Translations under genes and position numbers: made by a program | The notes under the pieces: model-generated | Database searches by the model: none | What the model was told of the DNA's origin: nothing | What the model saw: only the letters and a program-made list of their open reading frames with translations | DNA from: Zygnema cylindricum | Lineage: Eukaryota; Streptophyta; Zygnematophyceae; Zygnematales; Zygnemataceae | Assembly (NCBI GenBank): GCA_037447655.1 | Contig: JBBHKE010003285.1 | Location: 1 to 16,713, forward strand | Direction of reading: 5' to 3' | DNA length: 16,713 bases | Shown here: positions 1 through 8,569 of the stretch, piece after piece | Numbering within the stretch: the stretch's first letter is position 1 | Layout of the letters: every line of letters starts with the position of its first letter

Positions 1-122
1 GAGCGGGGTACCTCAAATAACGTGCAAAAACATTTAGCGTACTTTATTCTATTTGAGAATTTGCCCCAAAAAAAGGGGTACCCCAATTAGCGTCATGTAC
101 GCTAATAGCGATTCGCGGTGTA
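1..122. mobile_element. Right end of a TA-flanked MITE (copy 1, truncated by the window edge)
   Basis: The right boundary at 111-122 reads ATTCGCGGTGTA. It matches the right ends of the elements at 1133-1637 and 3389-3974 (GATTTGCGGTGTA and GATTGGTGGTGTA). Just inside are the same short subterminal words (ATTAGCGT, TACGCTAATAGCG) found in the other two copies. A perfect 10-bp palindrome GGGGTACCCC lies at 75-84. The left end would be outside the window. No coding potential is apparent; a 65-codon minus-strand reading frame across 49-246 crosses the element boundary and is probably chance. Confidence 0.6.
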
Positions 123-351
123 GTGGTTGTCCAAGGCTCGGCATTAGGTCCGGCGTCCTATACATGATTTCGGTGCAGGACTGTCGTTTTAACGTTTTTG
201 GATAACATAAACATGTCATACCTTGCCACGTGTCAAAATGTGGCAAATGTATTTCAGGGTGATGCTTGTCCAGGCAGCCCTAAAATAGTAACGGGCAACT
301 GTTTGGGTGTTTTTGACAGGAACGTAACTAACTTTTGTCCATGCGTCCATG
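123..351. other. Unassigned spacer
   Basis: I recognise no gene or repeat here. TGCCACGTGTCA at about 222-233 recurs near 6155, and CCAAGGCTCGGCATT near 132 weakly resembles 6064-6078, so a very old shared repeat is possible but unproven. Confidence 0.3.
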
Positions 352-578
352 GGGGTGAATTGTTGTTTTTTTGTTGACGGTCAACGTTCGCAAGCGCGAC
401 ACTTTTTCAACCGGTCGTTACAATATTTCGCAAGTCAAAGTTGTTCGACGGATTGACCGTCAAGCATAAACTCAAAGGTACGTAATTTGTACTAATCTGT
501 ACTTAAAATGTACAATTTTTGACAAGATGACGGAAGTACCTGCGCGCAGCAAAAATTGTCTCTGCGATTAGCAATTCT
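352..578 (+). repeat. Solo copy A of the foldback-element arm
   Basis: This block is clearly related to the stretches at 2278-2489 (same orientation) and at 1087-1132 plus 1638-1806 (opposite orientation). Shared landmarks in order are a T-run, GACGGTCAACGTTCGCAAGC, GCGACACTTTTT, ACAATATTTCGC, GTTCGACGGATTGACCGTCA, AACTCAAAGGTACGTA, a set of phased GTAC words, CGCGCAGCAAAAATT and CTCTGCGATTAGCAATTC. Within the block, TTGACGGTCAA (374-384) and TTGACCGTCAA (453-463) are reverse complements of each other and each is nearly palindromic. Similarity to the other copies fades outside these limits. Confidence 0.75.
478..513. repeat. Phased GTAC array 1
   Basis: The 4-bp palindrome GTAC starts at 478, 489, 499 and 510, a spacing of about 10.5 bp, close to one DNA helical turn. 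The repeat relatives keep the phasing (1662, 1672, 1683 in copy B; 2409, 2419 in copy C). The observation is direct; a protein-binding role is inference. Confidence 0.5.
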
Positions 579-1086
579 CAAGAATTATAGCTTAGGATTA
601 TTCATCTGTATCCAAAACGGGTATGCGTTTCCGAACCCAACGAATTAGTATTTTAAATCGATCAAATCAAACCATGCCAGTTTAAACATTAAGCGATTTA
701 ACAAAATAAGAAGGCAAAAACAAGTTCAGTTCTGTTCGAAACGAATATGAATTTCGTACGATTTTCGAACGTTAGAATAGTAATTTGTAATGTTGGGTAT
801 CGAGTAAAATCATATCGGGATAATTTCGATGTTCAATAAATCGATTATCGATCGGTGAGAGGCTTCGATATACCGTACCGGGACCAACAAAAATTATCGC
901 GATATTTTGCGATATATAGTACTTTTCAAATTTAATATATTATTTTATCGAAAAGGAAAAATTGTAAGATACGCCGCGTATGACGTTAATTTTGTTACGT
1001 TACCTCAGGGTAGACGGCGCAACATGTAACCGTAGAAAAATTAGTATCTTATATTATTAGTACGTATTAATTTACAGAAATTTAAC
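579..1086. other. AT-rich unassigned stretch
   Basis: No coding signal. It holds short ATCGAT and TCGCGA-like words and one copy of a dispersed repeat at 816-908. The rest is unassigned. Confidence 0.35.
816..908 (+). repeat. Dispersed repeat, copy 1
   Basis: This stretch aligns with 15592-15680 in the same orientation. Matching landmarks in order are CGGGATAATTTCGAT / CGCGATAATTCCGAT, then GATATA, then CCGGGACCAAC, then TTAT and GATATTTT, with similar spacing. The two copies are nearly 15 kb apart. The family is not recognised. Confidence 0.5.
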
Positions 1087-1132
1087 GGGAATTGCTAATC
1101 ACAGAGACAAATTTTGCTGCGCGCAGGTACAG

Positions 1133-1637
1133 TACACCACGAATCGTAATTAGAGTAAATTACTCTAATTCGGTCGCTCGAAATTTCGACTCTATCACAT
1201 GAAATAGAGTAAACGATTCTAACTTTTTCATTATTCTATTTAAGGCAAAGCTTAATTAGCGTTTTTAATTCTAACATAGGTTCGTTTTAAATAGTGTGGA
1301 GTACGGACGACCTCCGACCGTGCAAAATTGTACTTCGTTAATTAAAAAAGTACAAATAATGATTTAATACAGGCCGTTATCATGTAACTGCGTTTTAACA
1401 AACCGTGTTGTGAAAACGTCATAGTGACGATAAACTGTACGTTTTGCCAAATTCTGTACGAATACCTTATTTACAGTAGATGATATTAGCGTTCCAAATT
1501 AGAGGACTTAAATAAATTAGAGTAAACTTCATAGTTGAAAAAGCTCTATCACATAAATTAGAGTTCATTACTCTAATTTTTTTTTTTAGTTTTTGTACTC
1601 TAATTTCTTCATTACTCTAATTACGATTTGCGGTGTA
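1133..1637. mobile_element. TA-flanked MITE, copy 2, nested in the foldback arm
   Basis: The outer 23-25 bp at the two ends are inverted repeats: the left begins CACCACGAATCG after TA (1133-1134), and the right ends CGATTTGCGGTG before TA (1636-1637). Removing the element rejoins foldback-arm sequence that matches copies A and C, which supports the boundaries. Subterminal ATTAGAGTAA and TTACTCTAAT words are repeated many times at both ends. CTCTATCACAT appears in direct orientation near 1191 and 1544. No transposase is encoded. A TA duplication and CAC-starting ends suggest a non-autonomous Tc1/mariner-like element, but this is an inference. Confidence 0.75.
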
Positions 1638-1952
1638 GTTGTCAAAAATTGTTCATTTGAAGTACATATTAGTACAAGTTACGTACCTTTGAGTTCATAT
1701 TCGACGGTCAATCCTTTAACTTGCGAAATATTGTAACGACGGGTTAAAAAAGTGTCGCGCTTGTGAACGTCGACCGTCATAAAAAAAACAGCAATTCACA
1801 CGGTCGGCTAAGGTTTACTGTAACAAAACTGAGGAAACCACATGTAAATAAAATTGTTGCGCGCAAGTACATTCTCATTTCAGTGACTTTGTCGCGCATG
1901 ATAAATACGCACGAAAAAAGTAAAATACGCACATAAAGACAGAATAAAGTAC

Positions 1953-2007
1953 GCAATTAAATGACAGTATACTTACGTGACGAGGAACGTTTTTATCATT
2001 TAATTGC
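1953..2007. repeat. Inverted repeat inside the foldback element
   Basis: GCAATTAAATGA (1953-1964) and TCATTTAATTGC (1996-2007) are perfect 12-bp reverse complements separated by 31 bp. Confidence 0.7.
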
Positions 2008-2805
2008 ATCGATATTTCAACTTGGCTACGTTTTTTTATCTTTGTACAAAGTTTATTCCGTTTCGTGCGAGTTAATTTATCCAAATGACGTCTTCCTTTA
2101 ATTTGTGTCTAAGTTCAACGTAACGCTTCGCGATTACATTCCATTTTTGCGGCTAAGTTAAATGACAGTATGTGCTCTCACAGTGGAGCTCACATGAAGT
2201 GAGAAGCTACATGCGTGCAACAATTTTATTTACATGTGGTTGCCGCAGTTTTGTTACCCGTAAAACTTGGCCGACCATGTGAATTGTTTTTTTTATGACG
2301 GTCGACGTTCGCAAGCGCGACACTTTTTTAACCGTCGTAACAATATTTCGCCTGTCAAAGTTGTTCGACGGATTGACCGTCAAATTTGAACTCAAAGATA
2401 CGTAGCTTGTACTAAGCTGTACTTCAAATTTACAATTTTTGAAAACTTTCTACGCGCAGCAAAAATTATCTCTGCGATTAGCAATTCCCAACTTTAAATT
2501 CTAAAACGAAAAACTCACGCTAATTTAGAGAAATGATGATCTAACAATATTTTTTTTTGCAGACTGTTCGTTTCAACAGCAACACTAGTACTAGCAGCTG
2601 CAACACTACAGTTGTATTAGGGTGAAGTTCCATTAGGACATTATGTAATTGTACGACCAACATTACAGTACTACAATTTGAACGAAGTTCCATTGTGCAG
2701 AGTCTGTAATCCACGTGCTCTAAATTGAGTGGTACCACGTAAGTCAATATCGGATATTGAAAATCGTCAATGATTTTCACACCAACCAAAAATCTTAATT
2801 TGCGG

Positions 2806-2834
2806 ACCATGTACGTGTACCATGTACGTGTACC
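2806..2834. repeat. 13-bp tandem repeat
   Basis: ACCATGTACGTGT occurs twice exactly (2806-2818, 2819-2831), followed by ACC. Confidence 0.85.
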
Positions 2835-2919
2835 AGGTTATGGCGCAACACAATTATTGTACTCTTTGCTGACGCCTTGTCAAATACCACCTCGTTTTTT
2901 TTAGGGTTCTTGTTCTTTC

Positions 2920-2996
2920 GCGTGACGAATGAGCGTTGCCAAAAATAGTGTGACGAATGGGCGCTAACAAAAATAGCGTGATGAAAGTGCGTTTTG
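2920..2996. repeat. 28-bp tandem repeat, about 2.7 copies
   Basis: Units start at 2920, 2948 and 2976 with G(C/T)GTGA(C/T)GAA at the front and CAAAAATA at the end of the first two. The third unit is more diverged and partial. Confidence 0.75.
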
Positions 2997-3122
2997 AGAT
3001 TTCGTTTGTATTTTTTGTTGGACTTTTGAATGCGTATATCCTGTGCGATTTTTTTTTATTTATGTTGGTTGCCAACTTGACACGTATGCTCATTATATAA
3101 CGTGTCGCGGCTCAATTTTTTT

Positions 3123-3164
3123 TGTAATTGGTGATAAACCTCGCGAGGTATATCACCAATTACA
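3123..3164. repeat. 42-bp near-perfect palindrome
   Basis: The two 21-bp halves are reverse complements with one mismatch. The centre is ACCTCGCGAGGT and the outer arms are TGTAATTGGTGATA and TATCACCAATTACA. It could extrude as a cruciform or be a very small foldback element. The core CCTCGCGAGG recurs in the palindrome at 13753-13772. Confidence 0.85.
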
Positions 3165-3172
3165 TAAACTTT

Positions 3173-3188
3173 CGAAGCGAAAGCTTCG
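3173..3188 (+). repeat. Short hairpin with GAAA loop
   Basis: CGAAGC-GAAA-GCTTCG is a 6-bp perfect stem with a tetraloop, 8 bp after the 42-bp palindrome. No function can be assigned. Confidence 0.6.
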
Positions 3189-3388
3189 CGAAAAAGTATC
3201 TAGCGGTCATTGTTAACTCCCAAAATTTTGGAGAACATTGGCAAGATTCTCTGTAATGTTGTTTTCCGGATAGAAACAAAAAAAGAGGTTCGGCGTAATA
3301 TGGAGAGGTCCGAATTTTTGTAAACAACCTCACTTTTCAACTTTCGTCTAATGGGATTTCACCCTTACTAGCATTTGCAATTGTACAA

Positions 3389-3974
3389 TACACAGCCAAT
3401 CGTTAGTAGCGTTTATAAATTATTAGTGTTAAAATTAATTAGCGTTATTAATGCTAATTTGAGTTTTTCAAGATTTCGAAAAAAAAAATTAACTCTAATG
3501 GATCCACAACGCTGATTCGGGTACAACAGATATGCCATTAAAATCTTCACGGTAAAATAGGTGAAAGTACAAAATCTGACAAATAGTACACCGTCGCGTC
3601 TTTTTACTCTAATATATTTATAACTCTAATTTGGGTTTTTTGCCGTATAATTAATACGCGATCAATATCTTTACACTAAAATATGTACAATCTCATTCCA
3701 TCTTTTATTACAAGTGGAGTTTTACGTGCGATCACAATTTTTTTAATCCATGTTTCGTACTATTTTACTTACCAAAGTACCATTTTGTACGGATTGACAC
3801 GTCCGTAAACCACATAATTCAAAAATATCATAAACTATAATTATTAGCGCTAATTTGCTAGAACCTTAATTAACGTAAAACAAATTAGTGTTATTAATTT
3901 TATTTTAGGTTTTGGGGTCAAAATTTGTGGGTGCCAATATAACGTTCATAACGCTAATAACGATTGGTGGTGTA
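3389..3974. mobile_element. TA-flanked MITE, copy 3
   Basis: The left end reads TACACAGCCAATCGTTAG from 3389. The right end, ending at 3974, is its reverse complement with about three differences over 25 bp (AACGATTGGTGGTGTA). TA flanks both ends. Inside are repeated TTAGCG / CGCTAA words and long AT-rich stretches with no coding sequence. It is the same family as 1-122 and 1133-1637. Length is about 586 bp. Confidence 0.7.
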
Positions 3975-4034
3975 GTAATAAAATCAGTAGCATTAGCACT
4001 ATTACTACCAGCAGCAACATTACCACTATTATTA
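3975..4034. repeat. Degenerate trinucleotide tract
   Basis: The stretch is dominated by ATT, ACT and AGC triplets, an imperfect microsatellite between a MITE and the retrotransposon relic. Confidence 0.5.
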
Positions 4035-4208
4035 CTACTTTAATAGCATTTCTATGATAAATACCCCATTTTCTGATTTTTCCCCACTTCCTCTTTTCAG
4101 ATCCATATGAGTCTTTTTATTATCACTTTTCATTTTGATTCCCAAAAAATATTTCTCCTCCCCTAAACCTTTCATTAAGTTTTCCTTTTCTCCCCTATCT
4201 TTTGAGGC
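4035..4208 (-). pseudogene. Possible copia reverse-transcriptase fragment after gag
   Basis: After a TGA at 4211-4209 the minus-strand frame stays open for about 57 codons to a TAG at 4037-4035. At 4154-4131 it reads KYFLGIKM, preceded by LGEE and followed by a GVFI motif. Copia-type reverse transcriptases commonly carry a similar order of motifs (LGE, YFLGI, then GIF). If real, the protease and integrase region between gag and this piece has been deleted. The stretch is Lys/Glu-rich, so chance similarity is a real risk. Confidence 0.3.
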
Positions 4209-5573
4209 TCATTCTAGATTTACTTCTCCCCTTTCCTCGGAATCAGTTGAAGTCTCCTTTTTCGACCAGTTTTCTGTCTCCGAAATATCTATTAGAATAT
4301 CCTCAATATTTTGATTTTTCCTTTCTTCCAATTTTAATTCTAGACCTGACTTTCTCATTTCCATGTCATTTACTATACACTCCTTGACATTCTCATCATG
4401 TTTAGCTCCCTCAAGTACCTCCTTTCTTTTTACTTCCCTTATACCCCCAAGAGCACACTGTTTCCTTCGTGGAATTTTTGTGTGCTTTTCTCTCTTCCCC
4501 ATACTACCGATGTGGAGAAGCTCTGTCATCATCTTGTTTCTCCTCTTCACTTTGTTCCTCCTCAAGTTCTAATTTTTTCCAAACAAGGACATTTCGCCAT
4601 ATAGTGACCCGGTTCCATACGAGCAAACGCCTCCTTTCAAAACTCCTATTTTTTTTCCTCTTCCTCTCTTTCCACCGAAGTTTCGATAAAGTTTATCTTT
4701 ATCTATCTTCCTTTCATTACGCTTCCGCCAGTCACCACCAGCTATTAGTACATTCATCTTGTCACTTCCCCTACGAATCTCAAAGTGCTTTCCCTCACAA
4801 AAATCATCCCCATGGTAGTGCTCCAATTCCATGAGGAGTAATCTATTTCCTACATACGGTTAATGATGTTTTCGTTCTCATCTGGGAGTTTCATGATTAG
4901 TGTATCAGTCTTTCTCTCCTCGGTTTCTACGTATCCTACACCAGCAACCTCAACATATAATGCAACAATATCATTGCACAACTCTATCATGCTACCGTCT
5001 TTATAAACATAGACATTTATTTTGTGTTTTACTAACTGCTACCTCTGTATAGTCTCACTCTTATAAGTTTTAATTAGTGTTTCCTATAATTTTGAAGACT
5101 TGATTAAGTTTATAAGAGTGATAGCTATGGACTTAGACAAGTTTCTAAGTATAAGATGTTTTGCTATAGTGTTTTTGTAGTCCCACATTTTTCTGTCATT
5201 TTTTTTTTTGTTTTTGGTAGTTTTTTTTAGTTATAACCCCTACAAGTGGAACCGTAGCCGAGAGCCTAGCTCCCCTCACTATAGGTGTTTCTTTACCCTT
5301 CTCCCATTTCCCCTCTTCCATGGCAATAATTTCCCTTTCACTGTCCGTTGCATCTAAACTTTAGTTGGTTTTTTGGGAATCCCCAAATGAATCTCCATAG
5401 TGAGTTCCACCAAAGCCTGGTGGCGGACACCTCACTTGTCCCGAAACAATTCCCCACAAGTGCTTTTCGGAAATGAATCCCTCCATCATAAATCTCCAAT
5501 AAGTGAAGTCTGATTCATCAAACATAAGCACCCTAAATGGTGGGCCCATAACCTGTAATTCTATGGGCTCCAT
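4209..5573 (-). pseudogene. Ty1/copia-like Gag polyprotein relic
   Basis: Gag would form the capsid of a Ty1/copia retrotransposon. Reading from 5573 downwards, residues about 17-45 contain FDESDFTYWRF and LWGIVSG, typical of the DUF4219/UBN2 N-terminus. A TAA at 5363-5361 interrupts, and the same frame continues (DATDSEREIIAMEEGKWEKG). A frame change falls in the T/A runs at about 5190-5235. A second frame (5188 to about 4853) carries the UBN2 part, with KDGSMIELCNDIVALYVE and IMKLPDENENII, broken by TAG at 5086, 5041 and 4852. From 4832 a basic region leads to a damaged CCHC zinc knuckle near 4590-4622: VCSY in one frame and PGHYMAKCP in the next. The last 118 codons (4565-4209) are Lys/Glu-rich. 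Several in-frame stops and frame changes show it is dead. No LTR or primer-binding site was recognised on either side. Plus-strand frames over 4202-4834 are shadows of this region. Confidence 0.7.
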
Positions 5574-5990
5574 TGTCCCACAAAAATCGCAAATCCAAAG
5601 AAGCCTTTCTAGGTAGTGCCAACTCCAAGTTGATAAAAACCCAAATGAATGACACCTTGATAGTCAATAACCTCAATATAGCTTCACCCCTGTGAAAAGA
5701 AGACTTGTGTACTCAGTTCCACCACAGAATGTAAAGCTTGAATGTGTGTTTTGGACAACATTCCCCACTTTGAATTTCCCTAGAAATACCGCCACCGGCA
5801 GAAAAAATGACCCAACTACAACCCCGGTGGCATGGACTCCTTTCGGCCTGGCAGTTAAAAGAATCACTGAATTTGCTCCTTTGAGCATTAAGTTATGGTT
5901 GGCCAAAGATGACCTATAAACACAAAAGCTCTCTCAAAGAGATAGTTGCCTAAAAAAGTATAGGTCTTAAATCCCTCTCAGAACCCCTAC
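5574..5990. other. Region upstream of the gag relic, unassigned
   Basis: This should hold the leader and 5' LTR if the retrotransposon were complete, but I could find no convincing LTR end or tRNA primer site. Overlapping frames exist on both strands (77 codons minus, 75 codons plus) with no recognisable domain. TTCCACCA...CATTCCCCAC around 5718-5770 loosely resembles 5405-5455, hinting at an old internal duplication. Confidence 0.3.
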
Positions 5991-6024
5991 TGCTACTCTA
6001 CTTTACCAATCACAAGACTGTAAG

Positions 6025-6072
6025 GTACAAAAAGGTACAGGTGACGCTGTACTTCTTGTACGACCATGGTAC
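6025..6072. repeat. Phased GTAC array 2
   Basis: GTAC starts at 6025, 6035, 6049, 6058 and 6069: five copies of a 4-bp palindrome in 48 bp at spacings of 10, 14, 9 and 11. The flanking sequence differs from the 478-513 array. Confidence 0.5.
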
Positions 6073-6489
6073 GGCATTGCCGTCCCGCTGACGTTTGTCG
6101 GTCTTTCAGCCATAGTCGCTCTCCTCGTAATGTCAGCTGTCCACTTATGTCGTGCCACGTGTCATACGCCGACATTTAGTTCATAAACCGCCAAATTTCT
6201 ACGCCGGTGCGGGGGCTCTACCGTGAGCCGTCCGATCTGAAACTGACACTTGATTTTATCCGTTGGAAATGAAAAGTCGTTTTGTGCGGTCTAGTATTTC
6301 GTGCGGTTCCGTTCATGTTCGTTCTGTATGTTACCGCATACACGTCTATATACAAATGAATTTTTTTCTACAACCACCGTTGCAGGAGGAGAACCAGCAG
6401 TAGTAGTGGAAGCAAACATTAAAAACAAAAAAAACTATCAAAACACCTACTCAACAGACAACTTTGAGATGACACAAAATATGTCTCAA

Positions 6490-6539
6490 AAGGCCAATAT
6501 GCCTCAAATTTTCCAAGGTCAATATGCCTCAAATTTCTC
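6490..6539. repeat. 25-bp tandem duplication
   Basis: Units 6490-6514 and 6515-6539 share AATATGCCTCAAATTT and differ at a few positions. Confidence 0.8.
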
Positions 6540-6967
6540 ATAGTGACAGTTCTCAAAATTGCAGCCCAAATGGTCCAGTAAACCATAAGATATGATGTAT
6601 GGAAGTTTCCCAAAAACTGCCCTTAGAAAATCATATTCCCAGAACTGGATAATACAAATTTGGCTAAGTCCTAAGTTATATACTCACCGTGTGTATCTAC
6701 TGTTCTACACTAATTTGGATAATTGTTATTGTAGTTATTATCCTGACATACGATAAGTATCCTGCCTGTACGTCAGTGTACCGTGAGTACCTCCAAAACC
6801 CTAATTATTATTTTCAAAAAACCTAATTAATGGAACACTATTTTTTATTACACTAAACTACAAAACAATGTTATTCAAATATTTTGAGATGGCGAACCGT
6901 ACAATAAACGTTCCGGGTGCTTAGTCAGCGGTAGTTAGTAAGGTCCATTCGACTATTGTCGTGTAGT

Positions 6968-6989
6968 ACGAAGCACCTGAGTGCTTCGT
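6968..6989. repeat. Hairpin, 9-bp stem
   Basis: ACGAAGCAC, loop CTGA, then GTGCTTCGT: a perfect stem. It is not followed by a T-run, so it is not a bacterial-type terminator. Confidence 0.6.
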
Positions 6990-7221
6990 CACTGTGGTCC
7001 CTCGTGAAGCACGCTTGTGGTCCCAGGTGAATCGCGTCCATTTGCCCAAATTCAATCGATGATCAACCGGCGAACCGTACCATATATTTTTGGAATAACC
7101 AGTTCAGATTCCGTTCGTCTAATATGGTGAATCCAATCGTCACCTACGTGACCCGTGTAGCTGACTGTCGACGCTACTCCGTAAAACCTGCATAAGTTCA
7201 CTTGCCGACGTGTGTCCCTGT

Positions 7222-7250
7222 AAAAGTACAATACACTCTATTGTACTTTT
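7222..7250. repeat. Hairpin, 12-bp perfect stem
   Basis: AAAAGTACAATA, loop CACTC, then TATTGTACTTTT. It could be a tiny foldback remnant. No flanking duplication was seen. Confidence 0.65.
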
Positions 7251-7388
7251 GCTATTGTAACACTAATTAAGGTAAGTATTACAGCAGACTACTTAGAAAA
7301 TATTCTAAGTTTTTTTAGTCTCCTCTCTCACCCCTATCTACTGAAATAAAGATTTATAATTTCCAACAATGACACCCCATGATCTTAA

Positions 7389-7519
7389 CATTTCATTAAG
7401 ACCTAAGGGATAAGGCGCACGGCTACGTTGTACGGCTGACATCCTACAAGGCTTGGGTTCAAATCTTGGTGTTGGCGCCTAAGTTCTGCTAGCCACTTGC
7501 TACCTTTATCTATCTTTTT
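7389..7519 (+). ncRNA. tRNA-like Pol III unit, probable tRNA-derived SINE or tRNA pseudogene
   Basis: An A-box-like AGACCTAAGGG lies at 7399-7409, followed by ATAAGGCGCACGG, as in the D-arm and start of the anticodon arm of Arg/Leu/Ser-type tRNAs. A good B box, GGTTCAAATCT, lies at 7456-7466. The T stem is mostly G-U pairs and the acceptor stem does not close properly, so it is not a functional tRNA. The spacing between boxes is a little long, as in tRNAs with a long variable arm. TTTTT at 7515-7519 could terminate Pol III. A SINE is the most likely origin, but no LINE-related tail was recognised. Confidence 0.45.
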
Positions 7520-7562
7520 ATTTTCCTCTACTTAAGGCAGCCATGGCTTGTCTTTGAGTTTT

Positions 7563-7771
7563 CAGTGACTACGACAAGTATGAGGACTTTAATGACACCA
7601 TATTGTCTAAACAAAAGATAGAAATATAGAATAGCTTTTTTAACACCATCTCTGTTTCTCCAGAGACTACGACAAGTATAGAGGAACAAAGATAGAAATA
7701 TATAATAGCTTTTCAACACTATCTTTGTTTCTCCAGTGACTACGACAAGTATGGAGGAACAAGTATGGGGG
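7563..7771. repeat. Tandem repeat, period 73-98 bp, about 2.4 copies
   Basis: Units start at 7563, 7661 and 7734 with CAG(T/A)GACTACGACAAGTAT. The first two continue through AAGATAGAAATATA(G/T)AATAGC and CTNTGTTTCT. The first unit carries about 25 extra bases after TGAGGA. The 63-codon minus-strand frame here is a by-product of the repeat. Confidence 0.75.
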
Positions 7772-7958
7772 GACCTAGACAGACCATCTTACATACAGTA
7801 GACAAATACAAACCTAGAAAATACACACATTTTAACATAACAAACCATCCTCAATTTTGATTGGCGCCACATAGGTTAGATTCCAAATTCAGAAAATCTT
7901 AAAAAAAAATTACAAACGGAAAGTCAAAACGAAATATATCTACAACCGGAGGTAGTTA

Positions 7959-7969
7959 GGGGGTGTCCC
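7959..7969 (+). repeat. Left terminal inverted repeat of the Harbinger element
   Basis: GGGGGTGTCCC immediately after TTA, pairing with 13484-13494. Confidence 0.65.
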
Positions 7970-8193
7970 CATATAATCGGTAATTTGATTAATTATTTTG
8001 GACTATAGTGAAGATACTCCGTACTACTTTGAAGAGCGTCCCTATGTGCGAAAATAAAGTCGAAACTTTGAAATGTGACGGTTGTAGACGTGGGTATAAC
8101 TGATGACCACTGAAAAAAACTACGAAACTACTATGAAAGATGATGTGTTGGTTTTTGGAAACCTTTAGTCCTCTATATATCACATTGCTATGC

Positions 8194-8293
8194 TGCCATG
8201 CTGCGCTAGTCACACCGCATCCATAGCAGCATGTATAGAAAAGATATTGTGTTGCCATGCTTCGCTGGTCACATCGCAGTCATAGCAGCTTGC
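8194..8293. repeat. 59-bp tandem duplication
   Basis: TGCCATGCTGCGCTAGTCAC (8194 on) is repeated from 8253 with few changes, and both copies run into CATAGCAGC. It lies in the left arm of the Harbinger element. Minus-strand frames across 7989-8258 and 8269-8523 have no recognisable domains. Confidence 0.8.
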
Positions 8294-8391
8294 GTACTAA
8301 GTACTACGAGTATTTGAGCGTACGGAATTGGACTTAAAGTGACGCGAAGAAACATAGACGAAAGTGCGGAATGTGTTAGAGAAATGGACGG

Positions 8392-8410
8392 CGGATCGCG
8401 AAGCGATCCG
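8392..8410. repeat. GC-rich hairpin, 8-bp stem
   Basis: CGGATCGC, loop GAA, GCGATCCG. Perfect stem; function unknown. Confidence 0.6.
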
Positions 8411-8569
8411 ATGATTAATAGTCGAAATGATTTAAATTGTACGTCGGCCGTACGAAACATAATGTGGCGGTCAACATGTGATGAATGAGACGCCACCGGA
8501 GCTACAGACGGCGGCGTCGTCAAGTTGGTGAGGGACGGGAAATCGCGTCCATCATATGATATTTATTTT

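Larger units (their letters stand above)
1087..2489. mobile_element. Foldback DNA transposon with ~280-bp inverted arms
   Basis: The left arm (1087-1132 plus 1638-1868) and the right arm (about 2207-2489) are reverse complements over most of their length. The ends are GGGAATTGCTAATC and GATTAGCAATTCCC. Both are flanked by AAC (1084-1086 and 2490-2492), a possible 3-bp target duplication. The left arm is interrupted at 1133-1637 by an unrelated MITE. The internal segment (about 1869-2206) has no recognisable coding sequence. It contains a 14-bp direct repeat TTAAATGACAGTAT (1957-1970, 2158-2171) and a 12-bp inverted repeat (1953-1964, 1996-2007). A 3-bp duplication would fit PIF/Harbinger-type movement, but the superfamily is not proven. 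Short minus-strand frames at 1875-2084 and 2207-2395 fall within this non-coding repeat. Confidence 0.65.
2493..3388. other. Unassigned stretch with short tandem repeats and a palindrome
   Basis: An 89-codon minus-strand frame (2541-2810) has no recognisable domain, and its Leu/Val-rich end follows ACA/AGC-rich DNA, so I do not call it a gene. GAAGTTCCATT recurs near 2624 and 2683. The tandem repeats and palindrome are listed separately. Confidence 0.35.
6073..7380. other. Unassigned stretch with hairpins and short repeats
   Basis: No gene is supported. Frames of 60-80 codons at 5993-6175 (minus), 6301-6543 (plus) and 6419-6613 (minus) have no recognisable domains. GGCGAACCGTAC occurs at 6891-6902 and again at 7069-7080. 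ATCGCGTCCAT near 7031 recurs near 8543. These hint at old repeated DNA. Confidence 0.35.

Noticed and set aside
4202-4834. Four overlapping plus-strand frames rich in Ser, Phe and Leu
   Set aside because: They are the antisense of the Lys/Glu-rich gag tail, whose frame on the minus strand has family motifs.
5993-6175. Minus-strand frame resembling the one at 49-246 (both begin near a Y/F-DTW motif)
   Set aside because: The similarity is limited to a few residues encoded by a shared TGCCACGTGTCA word; beyond that the frames do not align.
6968-7250. Hairpins as bacterial-type terminators
   Set aside because: No following T-run in the right place and no bacterial gene nearby.
7563-7771. CRISPR-like array
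   Set aside because: Only three unit starts, long units with similar interiors and no distinct spacers: a plain tandem repeat in a eukaryotic setting.
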